Notes under the pieces: generated by a model
Told to the model about the DNA's origin: nothing
The model's database searches: none
What the model saw: the letters and a program-made list of their open reading frames with translations, nothing else
Made by a program: the position numbers and the translations under genes
NCBI RefSeq assembly: GCF_003688915.1
Contig: NZ_REFU01000005.1
Coordinates: forward strand, 19,283 to 83,282
Reading direction: 5' to 3'
DNA from: Rhodococcus sp. SBT000017
Lineage (GTDB): Bacteria > Actinomycetota > Actinomycetes > Mycobacteriales > Mycobacteriaceae
DNA: 64,000 nt
Shown here: in pieces, positions 1 through 8,291 of the stretch
How the letters are laid out: each line of letters starts with the position of its first letter
Numbering within the stretch: position 1 is the first letter of the stretch

Positions 1-124
1 AACGACATGTCCCCCCGTGGGGTGGTACCAGCTGGATCCCGGCGGACAGGCCGGTTGCGAGGTTCTGCAGCGGAGGGTTGCTGACTGAGGCGATGGCGTC
101 CGGACAAGGGCGATCGTGGAGTGG

Positions 125-1087
125 TTATCGGCGGCGTCGATCCCAACCGCGCTGAGCAGCGATGATGCAGAAATCGGAGGTGTCGTCGACGACGAAGTCC
201 GTGGTATCGACGAGCGTTCGTTGTGCGTAAGCGAAGACGACGATGTTTTCCGCTTTTCTTGTATGAAACCGCTTCGCGTCGGTGCGGTGTTGCTCGATCC
301 GATCGCGCATCGCCTCCTGTCGCCTTTTCGACCATGCGGACCATTCGATCCGCAATCGGTGCGGTTGCCTCGGCCGGTTTCCGCTCGAATCGATGGGACC
401 GGCGAACAAAGGTAGGGCGATGTACTGGCCAGTGTCCTCTGGTGGCACGCTGAACATCAGGTTGGCGTAGACGATGAGGTTCGGCGCTTCGACGGTGTAC
501 CCGCTGGTGCCGAGGCGGGAGAAAGCCCTGTCGTAAGGGCCCTTGTAGGCATGCTCGCCGGCTCCACGTCCAGGCAGTTCGAGACGTCGTCCTGCGAACC
601 CGACCTGCCGGTAGCTGACGAAATGACTGCAGATCGGTAGGAGTGTCGACACTGGGCTCGGCCTCAAACCACTCGTGCGCTCACGCGCAGGGGCGTCGGA
701 ACCGCGGGACGACTGGCGCACTTGTTCGGCGGGGGCATCGGGATCGACGACCTCACGCTGCTCGTTCCGGACGAGTTCGGCTGGGAACGACGCCCCTGCT
801 GTCAGTTGCGTTGCTGCAGGATGCACCACGCCATTACGAACCAGCATCTCTTGACCGGATATCTCGCAGCCCGACTGATGCGCAATACGGAAATGCGGTC
901 GAGTGGCGTACTCCCCGCTGGGACTTGCAGGGTTCTCGCCTACTGCGACCATCGTCGCAGTGGCACGGCAGTCGGAACACCGATGCGGTCCGGCGTCGGA
1001 TTTAGAGAACTTGCCGGCACGGATCGACCGGTCGAGGTCCGATGCCCACTCCTCGTTTCTCGACCTATCGCTATAGGCGTAGTCCAT
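125..1087 (-). CDS. Hypothetical protein, possible metal-binding site, downstream of att genes
   Basis: I do not recognise this 320-residue protein. The ATG has a strong GGGGAGGG-type ribosome site just upstream, which is the main support for the gene. It lies 71 nt downstream of the ArgJ-like gene on the same strand, so it may be the last gene of the att-type operon. Cys37, Cys40, His65, His70 and Cys74 form a possible zinc site. Residues 115-150 are low in complexity. The function cannot be inferred, and part of the frame could be degenerate. The 124 bases to its left show no feature I can support. Confidence 0.55.
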   Translation of the reverse strand: MDYAYSDRSRNEEWASDLDRSIRAGKFSKSDAGPHRCSDCRATATMVAVGENPASPSGEYATRPHFRIAHQSGCEISGQEMLVRNGVVHPAATQLTAGASFPAELVRNEQREVVDPDAPAEQVRQSSRGSDAPARERTSGLRPSPVSTLLPICSHFVSYRQVGFAGRRLELPGRGAGEHAYKGPYDRAFSRLGTSGYTVEAPNLIVYANLMFSVPPEDTGQYIALPLFAGPIDSSGNRPRQPHRLRIEWSAWSKRRQEAMRDRIEQHRTDAKRFHTRKAENIVVFAYAQRTLVDTTDFVVDDTSDFCIIAAQRGWDRRRR

Positions 1088-1158
1088 GTTTGAGTCCCTC
1101 CCCGGAAGAGACCTTACAAACGTGTCCTCCCAGCCTGTGGCACAACGTAACTGGCAAT

Positions 1159-2319
1159 CTACGTGGTGTAGTCCGCGTTGATTCGAATGTATCCATCGGT
1201 GAGGTCGCAGCCGAACACTGTCCAGGCGTCAGTGCCGATTCCGAGGTCGATGTTGATCTCGACGGTGGCCGTTGCCAGGTGTGCACGAACGGCCTCGATG
1301 GTGGCCTGCTGGTCGAGCGACGAGTTCGGATAGACATCGATGTCCGCGAAAGCAACTCGGACTTTGCCGGGATCTATGTCCACCTCGCTGCTGCATTTTC
1401 CGATGGCCATGAGAACTCGTCCCCAGTTGGGGTCTTCACCGTGGATCATGGTCTTGACCAAGGGAGAGTTGATGATCGACTTTCCGACCGTGCGCGCTTG
1501 GCGCTCGCTCGATGCGCCGGAGACTGTGGTGACGATCAGCTTGGTCGCACCTTCGCCGTCGCTGGCGATCATTTTCACTAGTTCCGTGCACACTTCCTCG
1601 AGAGCTTGCTCGAACGCGGTATCGGGTACCGGCCCGGCGGCACCGTTGGCGAAGATCGCTGCTGTGTCGCTGGTGGAGGTGTCGGTGTCGATCGAGACCG
1701 AGTTGTAGGTGCGGTCGACGACGTCACGGAAGATTCGGTCGAGGGTGTTTTGGGGGACGTCGGCGTCGGTGAAGACGAACGACAGCATGGTCGCCATGTC
1801 CGGTTCTATCATCCCGACACCTTTGGCGATTCCGACGATGGTGCTGGTGCCGACGGTTCGTTCGGAGACCTTGGCGCGGGTGTCGGTGGTCATGATTGCT
1901 CGGGCCACTGCGTGCGCGTCGAGTGGTGTTCCCTGGCCGAGCCCGTCGAGTCCGGTGCGAATGGTGTCCATCGGATATTGCACTCCGATGACTCCGGTGG
2001 AGGCCATGATCAGGGCGTTGGGTTCGATTCCTACGGTTCGTGCGACGGATGCGCGTATCTCGGTGGCGTTGCGGAGCCCTTCCGCGCCGGTCGCGACGTT
2101 GGCGTTCTTGGCCAATACGAGGACCCCGCGAGGACTGATCTGCTCGATCGAGGTCTTGCTCAAGGTGACGCAGGGGCCGGCGAACAGTGACTTCGTGAAG
2201 ACGACCGAGGAGGTGCACGGCCTGTCGGAGATGACCATGGAGAAGTCGTCTCTACCTTCGTCTGCGAGTCCCAAATGGGTTGTCCAGCAGTGAAACCCCC
2301 GTGGGGACGCGGCGCTCAT
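1159..2319 (-). CDS. attH: ArgJ-like ornithine/glutamate N-acetyltransferase (att locus)
   Basis: This 386-residue protein belongs to the ornithine acetyltransferase family. Family members move the acetyl group from N-acetylornithine to glutamate and mature by self-cleavage before a Thr. The motif MIEPDMATML carries the expected Ala-Thr cleavage/nucleophile site at Thr177, and ASTGVIG at 106-112 matches the oxyanion region. Length is normal for ArgJ. The ATG at 2319 sits 32 nt downstream of the ligase gene. A paralogue of this family (OAT) occurs in clavulanic acid clusters, so here it may feed ornithine/arginine into a specialised pathway. The symbol is by synteny with the R. fascians att locus from memory. 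Confidence 0.85.
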   Translation of the reverse strand: MSAASPRGFHCWTTHLGLADEGRDDFSMVISDRPCTSSVVFTKSLFAGPCVTLSKTSIEQISPRGVLVLAKNANVATGAEGLRNATEIRASVARTVGIEPNALIMASTGVIGVQYPMDTIRTGLDGLGQGTPLDAHAVARAIMTTDTRAKVSERTVGTSTIVGIAKGVGMIEPDMATMLSFVFTDADVPQNTLDRIFRDVVDRTYNSVSIDTDTSTSDTAAIFANGAAGPVPDTAFEQALEEVCTELVKMIASDGEGATKLIVTTVSGASSERQARTVGKSIINSPLVKTMIHGEDPNWGRVLMAIGKCSSEVDIDPGKVRVAFADIDVYPNSSLDQQATIEAVRAHLATATVEINIDLGIGTDAWTVFGCDLTDGYIRINADYTT

Positions 2320-2351
2320 GTCTGCCCTTTCCGATCCGTGTGATGTTGAAG

Positions 2352-3818
2352 TCAGGACGCTCTGGACCATGCCAGCAATGCGCGCCGGTCGGGCTTGCCG
2401 ACAGACGTTTTCGGCCAGTCGGACATCAGAGTGATCTTTCCGATGAGACCGTAGCTGTTCATCACTTTGGTGACGCGAAGGTGGATTCGTCCGAGGTCTG
2501 CCCCGGTGGGTGTCAGGCGGCACAGTACTGTCGTCTGCTTATCTGCTCCTGTGGCCGTTGGGGCGAACACGACGACCTCGTCCACCTCGTCGAGTGCGGT
2601 GATCTCGTCGACCAGGACGCCTGCCGAACAGAGTTGACCGTGGTTGTTTGTCCATACGTCATCGATGCGGCCCAGGACGTTGATGGCACCGTTGTCATGG
2701 ACCATCACCGCGTCCCCGCTTCGGTACCAGCCGTCCGTGAATGCGCTCTGTGTACGGTCCGGGTCTCCCCAGTAGCCTTCTGCTCGGTGCGCTCGGCGGA
2801 ATTCGGGCTCGCCCACTCGATAGGTATCTGCGTCGATTCCGTGGATGGGGCGCACTCGCATCTCCACCCCGGGTAGGGGTCGCAGTTCGGCCGCGCTCTG
2901 CAACTGTGGCCGCAGATCTGCGCACATGATGCCGCACTCGGTGGCCCCGTAGAGCCTGCGTAGGTGGACTCCGCACCGCTGGTGGATCAGCCGTGCAGTG
3001 GTCGGCGTCAGGAGAGCCCCGCCCGTCAGTGCGGTGGTCAGGTGTTCACCCATTCGCTCCGATGCCGCCGGTGACGCTGCGATCGCGTCGTAGTGCGAGG
3101 GAAGGGCGCTCATATAGGTACCGTTCCAGTCGCAAATCGCTCTCGCGAGGGCAGAGGCCGGGAGACCAGCGTCGAGGTGCACCGTGGGTGCTCCCGAGAG
3201 CAAGCCCGCGAGAACGTGAACGTCCATCCCGTGCGCGAAATCGAGGGGGTGGATGTTGATGATCACATCGTCGGCTGTCAGACCGAGCTGCTGGCACCAG
3301 TCGGTGCGGTCGGCGAACAGCGATTCCTCGGTCCAGTACACCCATTTCGGCTCACCACTCGATCCGGATGTTTCGAGGATTCTTCCTCGCACGGCGTCGT
3401 GCTCGGTCACGTCGTGGTGACGCGTTGGGTTGCAGTATCGGAGCTTTCGGGTTGCTGCATCGAACACGGAGCCCAGTTCAGGCAGGCCGGGGTCGATGTC
3501 GTGGTCGGTGATGGCGTGCCAGCGGCGGCCCAGTGCGCTCAGTCGTTCCCATGCTGGATGCCGCGTCCGGCTCGCCAGGTGCACGCCGCCGGCGGCCATC
3601 GTTCCCAGTAGTGCTGCAATGAAGTCTGCGGCCCCGGGGTGGTGATCGACGACGACCACGTCGCCTTCGTCGATCACCGGTGCCAGTGCGTCCCGCCATG
3701 CCGTCGCTGCGGCCGACAGCTCCCCGAACGTCGTATGGCGTCGTCCCTGGTGGAGTGCGTCCTGGTCCTTTTCGGGCATGCTGTTCAGTGCGGTGAGGAA
3801 CCCTCGCGCGTCAGACAT
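2352..3818 (-). CDS. attG: AMP-forming acyl/amino-acid ligase (ANL superfamily)
   Basis: This 488-residue ANL adenylating enzyme should activate a carboxylate as the acyl-AMP. Visible core motifs are TSGSSGEPK (150-158, ATP loop), YGATE (290-294), a WYRSGD segment in the hinge region and the C-terminal lysine in SVGKPDR (Lys475). No carrier-protein or condensation domain follows, so it is a free-standing ligase. Its substrate is unknown. The ATG at 3818 overlaps the end of the oxygenase gene by 8 nt, which implies translational coupling within the att-type operon. The symbol is by gene order only. Confidence 0.8.
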   Translation of the reverse strand: MSDARGFLTALNSMPEKDQDALHQGRRHTTFGELSAAATAWRDALAPVIDEGDVVVVDHHPGAADFIAALLGTMAAGGVHLASRTRHPAWERLSALGRRWHAITDHDIDPGLPELGSVFDAATRKLRYCNPTRHHDVTEHDAVRGRILETSGSSGEPKWVYWTEESLFADRTDWCQQLGLTADDVIINIHPLDFAHGMDVHVLAGLLSGAPTVHLDAGLPASALARAICDWNGTYMSALPSHYDAIAASPAASERMGEHLTTALTGGALLTPTTARLIHQRCGVHLRRLYGATECGIMCADLRPQLQSAAELRPLPGVEMRVRPIHGIDADTYRVGEPEFRRAHRAEGYWGDPDRTQSAFTDGWYRSGDAVMVHDNGAINVLGRIDDVWTNNHGQLCSAGVLVDEITALDEVDEVVVFAPTATGADKQTTVLCRLTPTGADLGRIHLRVTKVMNSYGLIGKITLMSDWPKTSVGKPDRRALLAWSRAS

Positions 3819-4554
3819 TGATCTGTCCTCGGAACAAGTGTCTGACGCTGCCCGGTTCGATCGTTGTCCGCCCGTGCAGAACCTGTTCGTTGTCGAGGAC
3901 GAGAAGATCACCCGGGGCCCAGTCGTGCGAGTAGAAGCTGGCACTGCCCCGCAGGTAGGAATCGAGCCGTGCGAAGACGGCCCGGCTGTCTTCTTCGGTC
4001 GAGCCCGCCAGACGGACCGACCATCCTGCGGGGGTGGTCCGTTCCTCGGTGAACGGAAGTGCCACGTTCAACCGCGTTGTCCCCGTAGCTGATCGCACTG
4101 CAGGTGGAATCGACAGCCAGCGGTGCGCAACGTCGGGAAAGTGGGATTGGTCGGTGACGTAGTACTCCCAATCGACGTCGGTCACCGTGCTCAGGTCCGG
4201 TGGGAGTGTCGCATCGAGTAGCTCCGATTGCAGACAGAGTTCTGTGCGTCCGGATCCTGTGGGCTGATCGACAGCATTGCAATACAGCGCAATGTATTTG
4301 GGACAGGTCCCGACAAGTGTGCCGTCGGTGTGCAGAGGCAGGGCGCTGCGCCCGGTGACGACGCGGTCCGGTAGCGGACTTGCGTCGAGATCGAGCAGAC
4401 CTGCGCTTCCGGTGCCGAACCGATGTGTGGCGAGAGTCCCGAGCCCCTGCACGAAGACCTCGAAGTCGCTTCTGCCGAAGTTGACGTCGCCGACCAGAGC
4501 GAATCCATCCCGGGTGGCCACTGCCGCGAGATCTCCGGGATCGATTGCCGTCAC
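3811..4554 (-). CDS. attF: Fe(II)/2-oxoglutarate oxygenase, clavaminate synthase/TauD type
   Basis: This 247-residue non-haem iron oxygenase has the facial triad as LHTDGT (His75, Asp77) and VLHGRT (His227), with a downstream Arg242 placed to bind 2-oxoglutarate. The fold family includes TauD and clavaminate synthase. It is shorter than clavaminate synthase (about 325 residues). Its stop and start overlap both neighbours: ATGA with the beta-lactam-synthetase-like gene upstream, 8 nt with the ligase downstream. Beside a beta-lactam-synthetase-like gene, a role in oxidising or cyclising an arginine-derived intermediate is the natural inference; the actual reaction is unknown. Confidence 0.82.
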   Translation of the reverse strand: MTAIDPGDLAAVATRDGFALVGDVNFGRSDFEVFVQGLGTLATHRFGTGSAGLLDLDASPLPDRVVTGRSALPLHTDGTLVGTCPKYIALYCNAVDQPTGSGRTELCLQSELLDATLPPDLSTVTDVDWEYYVTDQSHFPDVAHRWLSIPPAVRSATGTTRLNVALPFTEERTTPAGWSVRLAGSTEEDSRAVFARLDSYLRGSASFYSHDWAPGDLLVLDNEQVLHGRTTIEPGSVRHLFRGQINV

Positions 4555-5711
4555 CGCTGCTCACCGCCGACCGCAACATCGTGGTCTCCCAGAGGGACCT
4601 CATCGAGCGTCTGTGCCCGAATTCGGGCACAGACGGCAGCCAGTTGTTCTCCGAGCGCGCCGTCCAACCCCGCTGACAAACCCGCCCCTTGGTGGATTGC
4701 GACTTTTCTCCCGAACGCAGTCTCACCGGGCAGTTGGTAGGCCGCGAGCTCGCGGAGATAGTACTTTTCGATGCCGTCGACTGTCTTCAGCTGAGCGGGG
4801 ACACTCTGTTGAATGTGCAGTAGAGCAGGACTCCAGTACGGGTGGTACATGCGCGGCCCTGGGGTGAATTGGCCGGTCACCATCATTCCTGATGCGCTGG
4901 CGTCGTCGATACGTTCGTTCAGATCGCCGGCGACTGCGCCCATACCGAAATCGCTTCCGGCGTTGAGCAGATCGCTGCCGAGTCCGGTCACGAGGTCGGC
5001 ACCACATGCTCGCGCCAACTCGAAGGCCACTGTCACCAGCAGATGCACGGTGATGACTTCTGCATCATCGGATTGAGTGTGCTGCATGCACGGGTAGATC
5101 GCCGCTGTCGATTCCTGTGCGGTGACGTCGATGACGTCGAGCGGCAGACCGACGTGGCGCGCTGTTCGAGAGGCACCGTCGATTTCGTCACCCCAGGGTG
5201 TGCGGAGGGTCAGTGCACGGACGTCGGCACCGGCCCTCCACAAGTAGGAGGCGAGGAGTCCGGAGTCGACACCACCGGAGAGCAGCAAGCGAATAGGACG
5301 CCCCGACGATGCAATTTCCGTTGCTGCAGTGCGTAATCCATGGTCGAGCCACCCCATGGCCTGTTCGAGCGAACACCCTGGGACACCGCCCGACGGCGAC
5401 GATCGGGGGACAGCGCGGTGCACCGACAACTCTCCGTCGGCGGAGCAGACCAGGGTCGTCCCGGGGCGAAGTGCCGTGGTGGTTCCTACACGGTGACCGA
5501 CACTCGCGGCAGTCGCCGCGAACTGCGATCCCACCGCCCATGTCCGTGCATCATCGGTGCGGGAGAGAAAGACTCGGCATTCGCCGTGCAGCGGCGTTGT
5601 GATCATGACTGTTCCGTCGTTGCGGTTCAGCACGGGGCCGGTATGTCCGCCAACACGGCGGATGCAGCCGCTGCGCGAAAAGACGACCCACCCATGATCG
5701 GTTGGGGTCAT
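4551..5711 (-). CDS. attE: Beta-lactam synthetase-like (asparagine synthetase superfamily) enzyme
   Basis: This 386-residue protein has the ATP-pyrophosphatase loop SGGVDS (145-150) of the asparagine synthetase C-domain. The N-terminal about 110 residues replace the glutaminase domain and lack the N-terminal Cys nucleophile, as in beta-lactam synthetases BLS and CarA. GRKVAIHQG places Lys336 where BLS/CarA have the catalytic Lys of a K-x-G-x-H-E-G segment. It is much shorter than BLS or CarA (about 500 residues), with the loss mainly in the N-domain. It is coupled by ATGA overlap to the crotonase gene upstream and the oxygenase downstream. Expected chemistry is adenylation and intramolecular amide closure; the substrate is unknown. 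Confidence 0.78.
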   Translation of the reverse strand: MTPTDHGWVVFSRSGCIRRVGGHTGPVLNRNDGTVMITTPLHGECRVFLSRTDDARTWAVGSQFAATAASVGHRVGTTTALRPGTTLVCSADGELSVHRAVPRSSPSGGVPGCSLEQAMGWLDHGLRTAATEIASSGRPIRLLLSGGVDSGLLASYLWRAGADVRALTLRTPWGDEIDGASRTARHVGLPLDVIDVTAQESTAAIYPCMQHTQSDDAEVITVHLLVTVAFELARACGADLVTGLGSDLLNAGSDFGMGAVAGDLNERIDDASASGMMVTGQFTPGPRMYHPYWSPALLHIQQSVPAQLKTVDGIEKYYLRELAAYQLPGETAFGRKVAIHQGAGLSAGLDGALGEQLAAVCARIRAQTLDEVPLGDHDVAVGGEQR

Positions 5712-6532
5712 GGGTTGTCTCCGACAATTGTGCGCATCTTCTGTTGGGCCGCATCGCCTGCAGCGAACCCCGCTCGGTGGCCGGCTATTGCTGCAATACG
5801 GGCTCGTTCCATGTCGAGCAGCAGATCGTGGTTGACGAACGCCTTGGTGCGGGCAAACGGCACCGATTGGTACTCGGCCAGTGCCTGTGCTCGGGCGCAT
5901 CCTGCAGCGAGCGGGTCACTGTGGGCTGCAACGAGTTCATCGAGGAGGCCGTCGGAAAGTGCGGTGGCACCGAGCCATCGATCGCACCCGATGATCATTC
6001 GATTCGCCACGGCAGGCCCTACTCGGCGTTGCAGGAGCGGAGCTCCGAGTATGCAGGAGATACCCAACTTGAGCTCGGGCATACGGAGGTCCGACGTCGA
6101 CGTTCCGATGCGCCAGTCGGCGCACAGTGCCAGCTGAAGACCGATGCCGATGCAGTATTTGTCGATGACTGCCACGGTCGGTTTCGAGATCGACAGAACT
6201 GCTCGATACATGTCCACGCAGGCGTCGATCCATCGATTGACCTCGGAGCCTCCCGTGAAGTCCTTGACTTCGTTGAAGTCACCGCCGACACCGAAGGATC
6301 GACCGTCTCCCCCGTACAGAACCAGCCCTTCGACATCCGGGGTGTCCCCTAGCTGCCAGACCAACTCGGTGATGCCGCGCATCTTGTCTGTGGAGAACGT
6401 GTTGTGTCCTTCACCGTCGAATTCGATGATCGCCAGGGGGCCGTTGCGAACTGCAGTACCGCCATGGGCTTCGGGCGACCTCGGCCGATCGTGGGGCTCG
6501 TGGGTGGCGGAGGGTGAGTGCAGTGTTCTCAC
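5708..6532 (-). CDS. attD: Enoyl-CoA hydratase/isomerase (crotonase) family protein
   Basis: This 274-residue crotonase-fold protein starts at a GTG that overlaps the formyltransferase stop (GTGA); no in-frame ATG lies near. The oxyanion hole is at GGDF (83-86) and the GIG turn near 129-131, and Glu153 in PELKLGI matches the second catalytic Glu. The N-terminal 30 residues are an unusual charged extension. Crotonases act on CoA thioesters; in carbapenem pathways the family member CarB makes a C-C bond, so a biosynthetic rather than degradative role is plausible here. The substrate cannot be read from the sequence. Confidence 0.8.
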   Translation of the reverse strand: MRTLHSPSATHEPHDRPRSPEAHGGTAVRNGPLAIIEFDGEGHNTFSTDKMRGITELVWQLGDTPDVEGLVLYGGDGRSFGVGGDFNEVKDFTGGSEVNRWIDACVDMYRAVLSISKPTVAVIDKYCIGIGLQLALCADWRIGTSTSDLRMPELKLGISCILGAPLLQRRVGPAVANRMIIGCDRWLGATALSDGLLDELVAAHSDPLAAGCARAQALAEYQSVPFARTKAFVNHDLLLDMERARIAAIAGHRAGFAAGDAAQQKMRTIVGDNP

Positions 6533-7107
6533 GCTTCGACCAGCTCCCCGCGCTTTCGGCGGTCTGCGTCGAGGGCGCGGCGTGTGTAGAGACGTTGTCC
6601 CCATTGTTCGCTGTGATCGGCGGTGATAGTGGTGCCGTTGCATATTGCGGTGACGATTCGATGGAATTGAGCCAGTGCGACGGCGGCGGTGCGTTCGCTC
6701 AAGCTCGTCTCGGATTCGCCTGGGACGATGTCGAATCGGTCGACCGCGATGATCGGACCGCCATCTACCTTCGGGGTGATGATGTGGCAGGTGGCCCCGA
6801 ATTGCGTTTGGTTGTCGTCGATCGCGTAGCGGTATCCGCCGATCCCTCGGTAGTTCGGGGTCGCCGGGTGGAAGTTCACGGCCAGTTCCCGCACTCGATC
6901 GAGTGTGGCCTCGGACAGGATGAAGTCCGATTTGAAGGAAAGAAGCAGGTCGCATCCGTGCCACTGATCGAACGATCGAGTCACTGGATCGCCGTAGTCC
7001 CAGGCAAACCAGTCGACGTCGGCGAATCTGCGGCGGAGAAAGTCGTGGGCGAGTTCGCCCCACCGTGATCCGTCGGAGATGAGCAGAACAGAACGGGTGT
7101 CTTTCAT
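6529..7107 (-). CDS. attC: Formyltransferase-family protein (PurN/Fmt-like)
   Basis: This 192-residue single-domain folate-dependent formyltransferase has the catalytic triad Asn78, His80 (NFHP) and Asp115 (KVDGG), with the spacing of PurN. PNYRG follows the histidine as in the family. It is probably not purine PurN: it is embedded between amino-acid-type enzymes and coupled by ATGA overlap to the ArgG-like gene and by GTGA to the crotonase. A role in N-formylating an amino or hydroxylamino intermediate of the att product is inferred. Confidence 0.78.
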   Translation of the reverse strand: MKDTRSVLLISDGSRWGELAHDFLRRRFADVDWFAWDYGDPVTRSFDQWHGCDLLLSFKSDFILSEATLDRVRELAVNFHPATPNYRGIGGYRYAIDDNQTQFGATCHIITPKVDGGPIIAVDRFDIVPGESETSLSERTAAVALAQFHRIVTAICNGTTITADHSEQWGQRLYTRRALDADRRKRGELVEA

Positions 7108-8291
7108 CGAGTGACAACTCCTTCGGTGAGTGGGAGAGCCCAGCAGTACGCGAATCCGGCACCTGCTTCGTGTCGAAAGGTGTCGGCCTCTTCGTAATCG
7201 GCGAGTGCCGAGCTGTATCGGCCGTATTTCGGGGACGTCCGGCCGATGCATCGAGCGGAGCCCTTGTACAGCTCGACGGTCACTGTGCCCGTCACGCGGT
7301 GAGCCAGACGGGCGCAGTAGGCATCGAGTGCTGCACGTAGATCGGTGAACCAGTAGCCGTAGTAGACCAACTCTGCGTACTGGTCGGCGATAGACCGCTT
7401 GTGGTGGAGCGTCTCTCGGTCCAGTACGAGTGCTTCGAGATCGGTTCGTGCAGCGAGAAGAACTGTTGCAGCGGGTGCTTCGTAGATTCCGCGGCTCTTG
7501 AAGCCGACGATGCGGCTCTCGAGAATTTCGGTACGCCCGATACCGTTCGCGGCCGCTGTGTCTCCGAGTTCGCTGACCAGGTCGATCAGGTCGAGCTTGC
7601 GGCCGTCGAGAGCGACGGGGATGCCTGCTTCGAACTCGATCGTGATCGTTGTTGCACGATCCGGTGCCTGCGCCGGCGCGGTCGTGATTTGCCATGCGTC
7701 GGGCGGTGGAGCGTGGTCGATGAGGTCGAGATCCCCGCACTCGATGCTGGTGCCCCAGATATTGGTGTCGATGCTGTACGGCGTCGTCTTGCTGACACCT
7801 ACATCGATACCGTGGAGATCGGCGTAGGCGATTTCGCTACCGCGCGAGGTCATTTCCCAGTCGATGACAGGTGCGAGGATGTCGAGTTCGGGAGCCAACG
7901 CCCGCACGGAAGTGTAGAAGCGGACCTGATCGTTTCCCTTGCCCGTGGCACCGTGAGCGACTGCCGATGCACCGCGTTCGCGAGCGATGCTGACCAGCCG
8001 CTCGGCGATCAACGGTCGAGACAACGGTGCTGCCAGAAGATATTTTCCCTCGTATGCAGCGCCGGCGGCGAGAGCCGGGATTGCGTAGTCGTGGAGGAAC
8101 AGGTCTCGGACGTCTTCGACGATCACTTCCGACGCGCCGGCCGCGGTTGCGCGCTTCGAGACGGCCTCGAGGTCCTCGATTTGGCCGAGGTTCGCGCAGT
8201 ACGCGATGACCTCGGTCTGATAGCGCTCTTTGAGCCAGTGCACGGCAACGGATGTGTCCAGTCCGCCGGAATATGCCAGGACGATGCTCAT
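7104..8291 (-). CDS. attB: Argininosuccinate synthase-like enzyme
   Basis: This 395-residue protein opens with AYSGGLDTS, the ATP-pyrophosphatase signature of ArgG, and is collinear and equal in length with bacterial ArgG, which joins citrulline and aspartate. Its start overlaps the stop of the ArgH-like gene upstream (ATGA). No argF, argB, argC or argD accompanies it, so this is not a complete arginine operon. It either boosts arginine supply for the att product or acts on a modified citrulline. The symbol is by synteny with the att locus, recalled rather than checked. Confidence 0.88.
   Translation of the reverse strand: MSIVLAYSGGLDTSVAVHWLKERYQTEVIAYCANLGQIEDLEAVSKRATAAGASEVIVEDVRDLFLHDYAIPALAAGAAYEGKYLLAAPLSRPLIAERLVSIARERGASAVAHGATGKGNDQVRFYTSVRALAPELDILAPVIDWEMTSRGSEIAYADLHGIDVGVSKTTPYSIDTNIWGTSIECGDLDLIDHAPPPDAWQITTAPAQAPDRATTITIEFEAGIPVALDGRKLDLIDLVSELGDTAAANGIGRTEILESRIVGFKSRGIYEAPAATVLLAARTDLEALVLDRETLHHKRSIADQYAELVYYGYWFTDLRAALDAYCARLAHRVTGTVTVELYKGSARCIGRTSPKYGRYSSALADYEEADTFRHEAGAGFAYCWALPLTEGVVTR

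Noticed and set aside
1..124. A gene fragment at the left edge
   Set aside because: No frame with recognisable protein sequence or a ribosome site could be supported in these bases.
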